A stretch of DNA of 64,000 bases from Mycobacterium heckeshornense (lineage in GTDB: Bacteria > Actinomycetota > Actinomycetes > Mycobacteriales > Mycobacteriaceae). Both the position numbers and the translations under genes were made by a program. Shown here in pieces: positions 56,740-64,000 of the stretch. The stretch's first letter is position 1; every line of letters begins with the position of its first letter. The notes under the pieces were generated by a model. It was not told the DNA's origin. It did no database searches and saw nothing but the letters and a program-made list of their open reading frames with translations. The stretch is taken from the NCBI RefSeq assembly GCF_016592155.1, contig NZ_AP024237.1, positions 4,526,001 to 4,590,000 of the forward strand, written 5' to 3'.

Positions 56740-57570
56740 CTAAGAAGCCTCGGGCGTTCCCTCCTCGGCCGCTTGTACTTTCCCTCGCACCACTCTCATC
56801 AACTCGGGGTCCTCGTGGACGGGCTTCCACTTAGTGAGGTCAAGCTCTGTCATATCGGTGGGCATCGGAGCACCACCCAATGGGACGCAATAGGCCTGAG
56901 TCGGTTGGTCAATTTCGCTATCGGCAACCACTGGTTCGGTGAACGCCGACCGGTCGAGCTCAAGCAGCCCCTCGCTGACCAAATAGTTCACGAAGATGTA
57001 GGTGTATTGCAGACACGCCCCGATGCGTGAGTAGACGCCCGCAGCCGCCTTATATCGCTCGTTCAGGCTCATGTCCTTGCCGATGGCTGACTGAATGGGT
57101 TGCGTATGGAGCGCATCAGAATTCAGCCACAGGTCTGCCAACTGAACATCTGAGAGCTGGCCGTTGTCGGTCATTACGTAGTAGGCCTGCGCGGCCACTT
57201 GAGAGCCGTCAACGACTTCTGACCAGTAGTCGCGGAGGGTTTGCATATCGACAAGGTCGGCCAGGGTTTCCTTGCTCAGCAGCTTCTCGACCGCATCGAG
57301 GACCACCGCCCAGTAGACAGATTCCTTGCGCATGACGAACGGCCGCAGTCTTGCGGCGAACGACTCAAATTGCTCTTCGGGCGGCAGCTTCATCTGTAGT
57401 CGGTGCTTGCCCTCACCCGTCACGTGGTTCCACTCCACGTTGACGGTGATGGTGCCCTGAGCCGTTTTGCTCAGGAGGTCAAGATGGTCGCGCACGAGAG
57501 AATGCGCCAGCACCCTTCGCGCGCGCAGAACGAACCGCTGAACACGGTCGCGAGGATCGAGAGCTGGCAT
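56740..57570 (-). CDS. Unknown 276-aa protein at the right end of the element
   Basis: No signal peptide or membrane helix. The mostly helical sequence contains RARRVLAHSLVRDHLDLLSK, EEQFESFAARLRPFVMRKES and LQYTYIFVNYLVSEGLLELD. No motif of a known enzyme or toxin family was found. It lies 71 bp from the right arm-type site, in the position where mobile elements often carry accessory (for example defence) genes, opposite the restriction-modification pair at the left end. It points inwards, away from attR. Confidence 0.7.
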   Translation of the reverse strand: MPALDPRDRVQRFVLRARRVLAHSLVRDHLDLLSKTAQGTITVNVEWNHVTGEGKHRLQMKLPPEEQFESFAARLRPFVMRKESVYWAVVLDAVEKLLSKETLADLVDMQTLRDYWSEVVDGSQVAAQAYYVMTDNGQLSDVQLADLWLNSDALHTQPIQSAIGKDMSLNERYKAAAGVYSRIGACLQYTYIFVNYLVSEGLLELDRSAFTEPVVADSEIDQPTQAYCVPLGGAPMPTDMTELDLTKWKPVHEDPELMRVVRGKVQAAEEGTPEAS

Positions 57571-57640
57571 TGCTTCAGCCTATGACTGCTGACCGACAAC
57601 CTTCCGGCGTGTCGCGCTTCGTGTCGCCCGTGTGTTCGAT

Positions 57641-57660
57641 GGTCCCCTAACGGTCCCTTA
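57641..57660 (+). repeat. Right candidate integrase arm-type site
   Basis: GGTCCCCTAACGGTCCCTTA, differing by one base from 45192-45211, same orientation. It lies 143 bp inside attR. Apart from the two arm sites and the att core, the 440-bp region 57571-58010 contains no gene I can support. Confidence 0.7.
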
Positions 57661-57803
57661 GACGTAGGCGAACTGTAGACGGACCCGACCCGAACCCTAG
57701 CCGTAGCCAGAACCCACTGATTCGCTGGTAGCGATAGATTTCGGAGTTGCTCAAGCCGTCGCCCACCAGCGGCTATCGCTCACTTGTTCGCACAGCGAAA
57801 ATA

Positions 57804-57849
57804 CTTCCCAAGCTGAGAACGCGGGTTCGATTCCCGTCATCGGCTCCAC
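57804..57849 (+). repeat. attR core (duplicate of the tRNA-Gly 3' part)
   Basis: 46 bp identical to 45100-45145. Upstream sequence differs completely from the tRNA 5' half, so it is not a second tRNA gene. Confidence 0.93.
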
Positions 57850-58010
57850 GTTGACCACGGTGGCTGGCGATCACATCGCCACGGGTTGATCGCTGTGGCC
57901 GAAACGTGACAAATGCTTGATCGAATCGCTTACGCGCCCTTGCAGTTCCAGCCTGTCACTCACCACTAGCATCGCTATTACAACTTTGTCAACTAAAAGG
58001 GGTTGGGGCA

Positions 58011-58817
58011 ATGCGGGCGGTCGTCCGGTGTGTTCTTGTCATCATCGCGATCGCGGCAATTGTGGTAACCGGGCCGGCCGATGTCAGGCTCGCGGCAGCA
58101 AACCAGCCGTACCGGCTTACCGTCGTATCGGTTTTACCCCTCCGTGGTGAGGTGGTCGGCATCGCACATCCCGTGGTGGTGACGTTCAGCGGTCCCGTCA
58201 ACGATCGGAACGCTGCTCAGCGCACCATCAAGGTCGAAACGGCCCCCCCGGTGAGCGGCAAGTACCAATGGCTGGAAAACAATGTTGTGCAGTGGGTTCC
58301 CGACCGATTCTGGCCAGCGCATAGCACGGTCAAGCTCACGGTGGGCGGCTTGTCGACGGACTTCAAAACCGGTCCTGCCGTCCTCGGCGTTGCCGACATC
58401 TCGGAGCACACATTCACTGTGAGCATCGACGGGGTCGCGGCGGGACCGCCGCCCCGGCTCCCAGCGCCGCACCACCGGCCCCACTGGGGTGAAGAGGGGG
58501 TGATGCCAGCGTCGATGGGCAGGCCGCACTTCCCGACGCCGGTGGGGTCTTACGCCGTGATCTCCAAAGACCGCTCGGTGATCATGGATTCGACCAGCGT
58601 CGGCATTCCCCTCACCGATCCCGAGGGTTACCGGATTCCGGTGGACTATGCGGTCCGTATCAGCAGACGCGGTCTCTACGTCCACTCAGCTCCGTGGGCG
58701 GTCAACTCTCTCGGGTATGAGAATGTCAGCCACGGCTGCATTAGCCTCAGTCCAGCGGACGCGGAGTGGTACTTCAACACGGTCAACATCGGCGATCCGG
58801 TGATAGTGCAGGATTGA
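58011..58817 (+). CDS. L,D-transpeptidase (YkuD family)
   Basis: 268 residues. An N-terminal signal peptide (LVIIAIAAIVVTGPADVRLA, no lipobox Cys) is followed by one Ig-like domain (about 35-140, with GEVVGIAHPVVVTFSGPVND) and a C-terminal YkuD domain whose active site is HSAPWAVNS and SHGCISLS with Cys243. These enzymes form 3-3 cross-links in mycobacterial peptidoglycan or attach proteins. With one Ig-like domain it is shorter than LdtMt2 and closer to LdtMt1/Mt3-sized members. It is the first chromosomal gene past attR, so the element lies upstream of it. Confidence 0.93.
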   Translation: MRAVVRCVLVIIAIAAIVVTGPADVRLAAANQPYRLTVVSVLPLRGEVVGIAHPVVVTFSGPVNDRNAAQRTIKVETAPPVSGKYQWLENNVVQWVPDRFWPAHSTVKLTVGGLSTDFKTGPAVLGVADISEHTFTVSIDGVAAGPPPRLPAPHHRPHWGEEGVMPASMGRPHFPTPVGSYAVISKDRSVIMDSTSVGIPLTDPEGYRIPVDYAVRISRRGLYVHSAPWAVNSLGYENVSHGCISLSPADAEWYFNTVNIGDPVIVQD

Positions 58818-58921
58818 CGGCTCGCTTCACGGTTCTCGCTACTTCATCTGGTCCACTACAGCCAGGACAGGCCCGGCCGAACCAAGCCGAGACAGGCTCA
58901 GTCGCGCGGGGCAGTCGCGGC

Positions 58922-59512
58922 CTACGAAGGACCGGGCAAAACTGGCTGGCCGGGCACCGGGCCGCTAGCCGGTGCAGCACCAGTGGACTGACCTTTACCC
59001 CCGTAGCTGCCCGATAGGTCAATGAGGGGAGCACCCACCGGCACCGGAGCACCCACCGGAGCACCCACCGGAGCACCCAGCGGCACCGGCGCACCCACCG
59101 GAGCACCCACCGGCACCGGAGCACCCACCGGCACGGGCGCACCCACCGGAGCACCCACCGGCACGGGCGCACCCACCGGAGCACCCACCGGCACGGGCGC
59201 ACCCACCGGAGCACCCACCGGCACGGGCGCACCCACCGGCACGGGCGCACCTGCCGGCGCAGCCACCGGCCCGGGTGCGGCCAAGGCCGCGCCGGCCATG
59301 TCGGTTAGCGGTGCGCTGGCCGGACTACACGCGGCCGCTGCCGCTCCGCCGGCGGCTGCCGACGGTGCAGTTTCGCCCGCCTGGCCCTGGATGCACGCAT
59401 ATCCGCCCGTGATCAGCGGGGCGGCTGCCGTATCCGGAGCTAAGGCTATAGCGGCCCCGCACAACCCAGCGCCGGCAACGACTTTCATGTTGAAGCGATG
59501 AAAGCTCGTCAT
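58922..59512 (-). CDS. Secreted protein with GAPVPVGAPV repeats
   Basis: 196 residues from ATG 59512 (GTG 59515 also possible), behind AAAGGAG. The start FNMKVVAGAGLCGAAIALAP is a signal peptide ending near AAA. A short Cys-containing region follows (GGYACIQGQAGETAPSA), then about 80 residues made of GAPVPVGAPV units (59020-59270), and a Gly/Pro-rich end. Such Pro/Val/Gly repeats are typical of mycobacterial surface proteins. Function unknown. Repeat number will vary between strains, and short-read assemblies may be wrong here. Confidence 0.75.
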   Translation of the reverse strand: MTSFHRFNMKVVAGAGLCGAAIALAPDTAAAPLITGGYACIQGQAGETAPSAAAGGAAAAACSPASAPLTDMAGAALAAPGPVAAPAGAPVPVGAPVPVGAPVGAPVPVGAPVGAPVPVGAPVGAPVPVGAPVPVGAPVGAPVPLGAPVGAPVGAPVPVGAPLIDLSGSYGGKGQSTGAAPASGPVPGQPVLPGPS

Positions 59513-59693
59513 CACCGTCAACTCCTTTGCGCTCACACGTTCCGCAATCAATACGCGCTGCGAAACCGCATAGCCGTACCGATGTCGTGTTAGACGACTG
59601 GCTAATTGTGAGCAGCCGATGTGAAACACCAGAAGCGGCGCACCGGGTCGTTTCCAAACGGTGATGTTCGGCGACGTAACGCTGCCCTCCGCT

Positions 59694-60317
59694 TCAGCGG
59701 ATGTAGACCTCATCACCGGTCGGATATCCGCCGCCGGTCGTCGTGACGTGGACGTGGTCGTAGTGACCGTACCCAAAACCTTGCGGACCGGCAGGTGTGT
59801 AGTAGACGCCGCGCCAGATCGCGTCTTGTATCCCGAAGCGACCAGCGTTCTGGAGGACGAATGCGACGATCTGGTTGCCCAGCGCGATTCCCTCGGCGCT
59901 GCCGGGGTTGGGGATCATGACGTCGAGCGCCAAGCCGTTAGGATGCCACCTCAGCGCATCCGGCCGAACACCGCCGATGCTTTGAATCTCGGGAAAGATC
60001 GCGCTGATGCTGCGCTCCACCAGGATGGTCTTGACCTGCAGGCCCCGCTCCGGAGCTTTGCCGGGGGGCAGCAACTGCGGGGCATGCTCGCGGACCACCC
60101 GCAACCTCGATGCCGGCATCAACTCGCCGGGCCCGGTCTGTTCTTTGCGGCGAGCCGACGACACCGGGCCCGGTGTTGCCGCCACGACCTGCAGGCAGCA
60201 CGTGCCACGGCCGTCGCCGGTCGGCTCGGCCTCGCCGCCAGCTCGGAGCGGATGGCCGCTTCCGCTGACGGTGAAGAATACGGCTGCGACAGGGCCACCC
60301 ATGGCGGCCACGATCAT
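59694..60317 (-). CDS. Exported protein, Rv0320-like, with a C-terminal HxHV domain
   Basis: 207 residues from ATG 60317 (a GTG 26 codons upstream gives 233). The N-terminal segment MIVAAMGGPVAAVFFTVSGS is a likely signal or anchor. The C-terminal domain has LRWHPNGLALDVMIPNP and GHYDHVHVTTTG, a His/Asp pattern seen in the ARB-07466-like domain, distantly related to M15/LAS-type zinc enzymes. The position beside dcd in M. tuberculosis agrees with Rv0320. It may bind or cleave cell-wall peptides, but this is inferred from the fold only. Confidence 0.75.
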   Translation of the reverse strand: MIVAAMGGPVAAVFFTVSGSGHPLRAGGEAEPTGDGRGTCCLQVVAATPGPVSSARRKEQTGPGELMPASRLRVVREHAPQLLPPGKAPERGLQVKTILVERSISAIFPEIQSIGGVRPDALRWHPNGLALDVMIPNPGSAEGIALGNQIVAFVLQNAGRFGIQDAIWRGVYYTPAGPQGFGYGHYDHVHVTTTGGGYPTGDEVYIR

Positions 60318-60395
60318 CGACGACCTTGGTCTTTGACTAGCCAGCCGATGTCGTCCCACGAAAACCACCTCACGAGCAAATACAGGAAGGGTCAC

Positions 60396-60877
60396 GGAAT
60401 CATAACGAACCGGCCATGACAGCTGGCTTACGGAGGTCGCCTATACGTACCAGCTACTTAACATGAGTACAAAGTCACCGGCCTGCTCGACAGCGGCGGG
60501 CTCGACGGGCTTGCCAGGGCTCGACCGGGTGTCGAGTCACCCACCACATGTTTGCGACGCGAGTACGCTGCGATGAATCCCTGTGTAGCGCAACGCCACC
60601 TGCGGATAAACTCGCCTTCTGCCCCCGAGAACCTGCACGGCATCGTCGTTGCTGCACACGTTGCGCCGTAAGCACGCCGTGGACGTAGCGAACTCGTCGA
60701 CACCGTGGTGACGCAAAGTCGATGCCGTACCGCAGCATATTCGTATCGATCGAAGGCACGGAAAGTCACGCCTCGTTGGCGAGAGTCGTGCCGGTTTGCT
60801 TCGGACGAGTGGAACCGACCGAGTCGACGTGGCGGGGCGGGCGCCAGGTATCCGATGCAAATGACACCATTCCACGC
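60396..60877. other. Intergenic region before the glycosyltransferase gene
   Basis: About 480 bp in which no gene, RNA or repeat could be supported. The reading frame of the glycosyltransferase is open back to 60722, but its N-terminal residues there look unlike protein. Confidence 0.4.
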
Positions 60878-62377
60878 ATGAACGATCCACCGGAGGCCCC
60901 TGACGGCTCCGCAACCATCGGTCATGCCCGCAGCAGGTCGATCCGGTGGTACCGCATTCCTGATCGTGCCGATCCATGGCTGGCCGGGGTCGCGGCCACG
61001 CTCGTCGGCATGGCGCTGTCGTGGCGGCCGTCGTTTTGGTTCGACGAGGCTGCCACCATCGCCGCCGCCAACCGGTCGGAGATCGACATCCTACGGTTGC
61101 TGCTGAATTTCGATGCCGTCCATGGCCTCTACTACCTGACGATGCATGCGTGGTTGTCGTGGGTGCCGATCAACGAGTTCACCGCGCGACTGCCCAGTGC
61201 GGCGGCGGTCGGCATCGCCGCTGCCGGACTGATCGTGCTGGGCAGGCTGGTCGCCGATCGTCCCACGGCATGGGGCGCGGCGGTGTCGTTTACCGTGTTG
61301 CCGCGCACGCTGTGGTCGGCGGTGGAGGCCCGCTCCTATGCGTTGACCACCGCCATCGCGGTGTGGTTGACAGTGGTGCTCCTCATCGCCGCCGCTCGGC
61401 GCGGATGTGCGCTCTGGGCTTTGTATGCTCTGACGCTCGCGCTGGCCACCGTCACCTACGTTTATCTGATCCTGTTGGTGATGGCCCACGCCATCACGCT
61501 CATACTGATGCGAAAGTGGTGGCAGCTGTTGCCCTTTAGCATCGCGGTCTCATCCGGACTTGTCTTGGCTTCACCGTTGATCGCACTGGCCGCCGGTCAA
61601 CGTCACACCCAGCTGTGGTGGATCGGTGAGGGTCGCTACATCAGCGGGGTGGTGTGGCAGCAATGGCTTGTCGGTTCACGTCTTTTCATGTGCGCGGCCG
61701 TGGTTGTGTTGCTCTGGGGGTCGGTCCTTCTCATTACCCGAAAGACTGGCGGTGGCGCGCTTGTGGTAGCACTGCCGTGGGTTGTCGTACCGACCGGCAT
61801 GTTAGTCGGATACTCGGTCCTCGGAAGCAACATCTACTCACCCAGATATTTGACCTACACCGCACCCGGCGTCGGCTTGCTGTTGGGGGTGTGCATCGCG
61901 GCGATCGCGAGGCAGCGATCGCGCGCCCTGATCGCGCTTCTGGTGCTTCTCGCGCTCAGTTCAAGCACCGCGTTCCTGACCCAGCGCAGTAAGTACGGAA
62001 AGCCCGGCGGCGCTGACTATTCCGAAATCGCCACTGTCATCAAAACAAATTCCCGACCCCATGACTGCGTCGTGTTCGCCGCTGCAAACCATGAACCGCT
62101 GCGCGCGGCGGCCGCTGCCCGCCCTGATGCGTTCAGGCACCTCGACGATGTGGCGGCCGGCACCCCAGGTTCCTATGCCGCCCAGCTGTGGACCCAGGAC
62201 CTTCCGCTCGATAGTGACGCGGTTAAGCCCCGGCTGGCGCGTTGCACGGTGTTGTGGGCCGTGATTGACCGCTCGACACCATCACCTGCCGTGAATGTAG
62301 CCGAGCAGCAGGGCTTCACGGTGGATCACCAGTGGATTCTGCACCGCAGCAACGTTATTAGGCTGAAACGACCTTGA
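60878..62377 (+). CDS. GT-C family membrane glycosyltransferase (mannosyltransferase-like)
   Basis: 499 residues from ATG 60878. About ten membrane helices. After the first, WRPSFWFDEAATIAAANRSE carries the Asp-Glu of GT-C enzymes (GT39/ArnT-like), which use polyprenyl-phosphate sugars on the outer side of the membrane. GLYYLTMHAWLSW and NIYSPRYLTYTAPGVGLLLG fit the family. The extracytoplasmic C-terminal domain has a Cys pair region (RPHDCVV, LARCTVLW). The acceptor is unknown: a protein, lipid or arabinogalactan-like glycan. It converges with the GH16 gene 12 bp downstream. Confidence 0.85.
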   Translation: MNDPPEAPDGSATIGHARSRSIRWYRIPDRADPWLAGVAATLVGMALSWRPSFWFDEAATIAAANRSEIDILRLLLNFDAVHGLYYLTMHAWLSWVPINEFTARLPSAAAVGIAAAGLIVLGRLVADRPTAWGAAVSFTVLPRTLWSAVEARSYALTTAIAVWLTVVLLIAAARRGCALWALYALTLALATVTYVYLILLVMAHAITLILMRKWWQLLPFSIAVSSGLVLASPLIALAAGQRHTQLWWIGEGRYISGVVWQQWLVGSRLFMCAAVVVLLWGSVLLITRKTGGGALVVALPWVVVPTGMLVGYSVLGSNIYSPRYLTYTAPGVGLLLGVCIAAIARQRSRALIALLVLLALSSSTAFLTQRSKYGKPGGADYSEIATVIKTNSRPHDCVVFAAANHEPLRAAAAARPDAFRHLDDVAAGTPGSYAAQLWTQDLPLDSDAVKPRLARCTVLWAVIDRSTPSPAVNVAEQQGFTVDHQWILHRSNVIRLKRP

Positions 62378-62388
62378 GCCGCAGGAGC

Positions 62389-63231
62389 TTACCAGACGCG
62401 GATGTAGTCGATGAGCATTTGCGCCGGGAAGGTGCCAAGCGCAGGATCGCCGGCACCCACTCCACCGACAGCAAGAGTAAACATAGGTGTCATCCAGTAA
62501 CCGGGGTTGTTGAACGGCCACCGCATGTCGTCAGGAGGGCCGCCGTAGACGTGGATGGGCTTGGGCGGCACACTGAAGTAAGGCACCCCGTCTCGCGAGA
62601 AATGGAAACCATCCTCATACCATCCCATTTGCCAGGTGTGCCAGCCGCCGTCCACTAAGCCGGGAATCGATTTGCCTTCCCACGTTTTCCCGTTGGATGC
62701 CGCATGAACGGTGGTTCCCGGAGGCCATTCGCCGTTGCCGTACCACTCGAAAATGTCGACCTCCCCATCCGGCAGAGGATCCTCTTGAACAGTCCAGAAC
62801 GACGGCCAGAGGCCGGGATACAAACAGTCGAGCTTGATGCGGGCTTCCCACGTGTGACCGATGGGGCCACGCCAGTTGCCTCGCACTTTGCCGCTGTAAT
62901 ACTGGTCGCCCTCTCGGGTGGCTTGTAACACGAGATTGGAATTGCCGTCGAGAAACACGTTTTGGGCGCGGTAGATTCCCTCGACCGGCGGGAACACGTC
63001 GTCCTGCCAGGTCTGCACCGTCCACTTGGCCGGATCGGGACCCGAGCCCGCCGGGCCGTCGAACTCGTCTGAGAAAATATATTTCCCGCCGGCGGAGCCA
63101 GCCGGCGCGGCTGGCGGCGGTACCGGAGCAGGTGCGTTGGGAGAAGATGGGTGAGCCCACGCCTGGGGCAAGCGCATCGCCGCCACGAGCGCGCCAATCC
63201 CCGTCATCAACAACATGCTGCGACGATCCAT
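62389..63231 (-). CDS. Secreted glycoside hydrolase family 16 (beta-1,3-glucanase-type), Rv0315-like
   Basis: 280 residues from ATG 63231. The signal peptide starts MDRRSMLLMTGIGALVAAM, with a twin-arginine-like start, and is cleaved near AWA. After a Pro-rich linker comes the GH16 jelly-roll, with the catalytic signature GEVDIFEWYG (Glu-x-Asp-x-x-Glu type) and WEARIKLDCLYPGLWPSFW. It matches Rv0315, a secreted protein of M. tuberculosis annotated as beta-1,3-glucanase. The natural substrate in mycobacteria is not clear. The second GH16 gene lies directly upstream on the same strand. Confidence 0.9.
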   Translation of the reverse strand: MDRRSMLLMTGIGALVAAMRLPQAWAHPSSPNAPAPVPPPAAPAGSAGGKYIFSDEFDGPAGSGPDPAKWTVQTWQDDVFPPVEGIYRAQNVFLDGNSNLVLQATREGDQYYSGKVRGNWRGPIGHTWEARIKLDCLYPGLWPSFWTVQEDPLPDGEVDIFEWYGNGEWPPGTTVHAASNGKTWEGKSIPGLVDGGWHTWQMGWYEDGFHFSRDGVPYFSVPPKPIHVYGGPPDDMRWPFNNPGYWMTPMFTLAVGGVGAGDPALGTFPAQMLIDYIRVW

Positions 63232-63405
63232 TTCACAAACCACCAATCGTTACAAGCTGAAAATCAGATCGGACGCAAAACGCTGTGAGCTCAACGTTTG
63301 CAAACGGTGCTGGAATCGATCCATTTGACTCCGTGGCGCCGTGACGAATTCCGGATATGCGCCTACCCCGCACATCGCCGATGCCACCGGACCGCATGCG
63401 GCTGT

Positions 63406-64000
63406 TCACCACACCCGGACCCAGTCGATCAGCATGTCGGCCGGATAGGTACCCGGCCGCGGATCGCCGCCACCCGAGCCGGCAACGGCCAGGTTCAATA
63501 CCGGATATACCTGGTAGCCAGGGTCATTGAACGGCCAATCGGCAAGTGATTTCGCCGGAACTTCAAAGTACGGTGGTGCACCGTCCACGTAGTCTTTCCA
63601 GAAGCGGATACCGGCCTCATCCCACTGGCAGCGCCAGGTGTGCCATCCGGTGTCGATCGCTATCTTGTGCGTCGCCCATTCGGAGCCGTTTGCTTTGGTG
63701 TGCACCGTGGTTGCCGAAGGCCAGTTGCCGTTGCCATACCATTCGAACACGTCGATTTCGCCCCGATCGTCATTACCCAACCAGAAGGCCGGCCAGCAAC
63801 CCGCAGTGAGACAGTCCAGTTTTACCCGCGCTTCCCAGGTATGACCGATGCCACCCCGCCACGGGCTTTGGATTTTACCGCTGTAGTAGGTGTTTCCGTC
63901 TTTTGCGGCACGGATCACGAGATTGGATTTGCCGTCGAGAAACACATTTCTGCGATCGTCACGGTATTGCCCGACGTTCTCCGGCCTCTCCCAAAACGTC
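63406..64000 (-). CDS. Second GH16 glycoside hydrolase, N-terminus beyond the window
   Basis: At least 198 residues; the open frame continues past position 64000 with TFWERPENVGQYRDDRRNVF. The catalytic segment is GEIDVFEWYGNGN; IGHTWEARVKLDCLTAGCWP, GWHTWRCQWDEAGIRFWKD and the ending ADMLIDWVRVW correspond to those of the neighbouring GH16. The pair likely arose by duplication; the second copy has two Cys (CLTAGC) and a different loop after the catalytic segment. Complete secretion signal cannot be seen. Confidence 0.9.
   Translation of the reverse strand, partial: TFWERPENVGQYRDDRRNVFLDGKSNLVIRAAKDGNTYYSGKIQSPWRGGIGHTWEARVKLDCLTAGCWPAFWLGNDDRGEIDVFEWYGNGNWPSATTVHTKANGSEWATHKIAIDTGWHTWRCQWDEAGIRFWKDYVDGAPPYFEVPAKSLADWPFNDPGYQVYPVLNLAVAGSGGGDPRPGTYPADMLIDWVRVW

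Larger units (their letters stand above)
45100..57849. mobile_element. 12.7-kb integrated element in tRNA-Gly (phage-satellite-like island)
   Basis: The ends are 46-bp perfect direct repeats of the tRNA-Gly 3' portion, 12,704 bp apart. Inside are a tyrosine integrase, a serine recombinase, an excisionase-like protein, a prim-pol/AAA replication protein, a candidate restriction-modification pair, a capsid-like protein and several unknown small genes. Most lie in one leftward block (54961 to 46131); the restriction enzyme and the capsid pair point rightwards. Large terminase, portal, protease and tail proteins were looked for and not recognised. In size and gene mix it resembles phiRv1/phiRv2-like elements and phage satellites. 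Confidence 0.9.

Noticed and set aside
57804..57849. Second tRNA-Gly gene at the right end of the element
   Set aside because: Only the 3' part, from the anticodon loop on, is present; no acceptor 5' strand or D-arm precedes it. It is attR.
59020..59270. CRISPR-like array
   Set aside because: Repeats are contiguous without unique spacers and encode a regular GAPVPV peptide in a gene with signal peptide and ribosome site.

Overview
The window is a GC-rich mycobacterial chromosome segment. The evidence is the mycobacteria-specific families present: an MmpS/MmpL pair, HspR with HAIR operators beside dnaK-grpE-dnaJ, a Rv0338c-type Fe-S reductase, DUF732 and DUF7159 proteins, and a mycolic-acid-group cutinase. 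Gene content matches blocks around Rv0383c-Rv0386, Rv0346c-Rv0353, Rv0371c-Rv0376c and Rv0315-Rv0338c of M. tuberculosis, in a rearranged order. This suggests a slow-growing Mycobacterium other than the tuberculosis complex. Homologies are read by eye from the sequence; no database was searched.

Layout. 1-7 kb: 5' end of an SDR gene, a membrane-anchored Rv0383c-like protein, clpB with a HspR operator, an ArsR relic, a GAP-family membrane protein, a flavohemoprotein and an aldose epimerase. 6.8-7.2 kb: a decapitated IS5-type transposase next to a large cyclase-AAA-TPR signalling protein. 10.5-12.6 kb: DUF5995 and DUF2236 (MpaB-type oxygenase) genes. 12.6-17.2 kb: the heat-shock operon dnaK-grpE-dnaJ-hspR with two HAIR operators, so HspR probably represses its own operon and clpB. 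17.2-23.7 kb: an amino acid permease, mmpS-mmpL, a cutinase and a tetR gene whose promoter shares a sequence motif with the mmpS promoter. 23.7-29.9 kb: a CoxL/M/S-type molybdenum hydroxylase operon with CoxG, plus divergent XdhC and MobA-like maturation genes. 30-45 kb: MBL-fold enzyme, a frameshifted lipoprotein gene, an F420-type oxidoreductase, the Fe-S reductase behind a tandem operator, alaT, rmlA, udgA, two tandem DUF7159 paralogues, dcd and tRNA-Gly(CCC).

45.1-57.85 kb is a 12.7-kb integrated element bounded by 46-bp direct repeats of the tRNA-Gly 3' part. It carries a candidate restriction-modification pair, a tyrosine integrase and a serine recombinase in one operon, a prim-pol/AAA replication protein, an excisionase-like protein, several unknown small proteins, a phage-capsid-like protein and an unknown right-end gene. 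It has no recognisable large terminase, portal or tail genes. It therefore looks like a phage-satellite or phage-derived island rather than a complete prophage. Near-identical 20-bp sequences just inside each end are good candidates for integrase arm sites.

57.9-64 kb returns to chromosome: an L,D-transpeptidase, a secreted GAPVPV-repeat protein, a Rv0320-like exported protein, a GT-C glycosyltransferase and two tandem GH16 glucanase genes, the last cut by the window edge.
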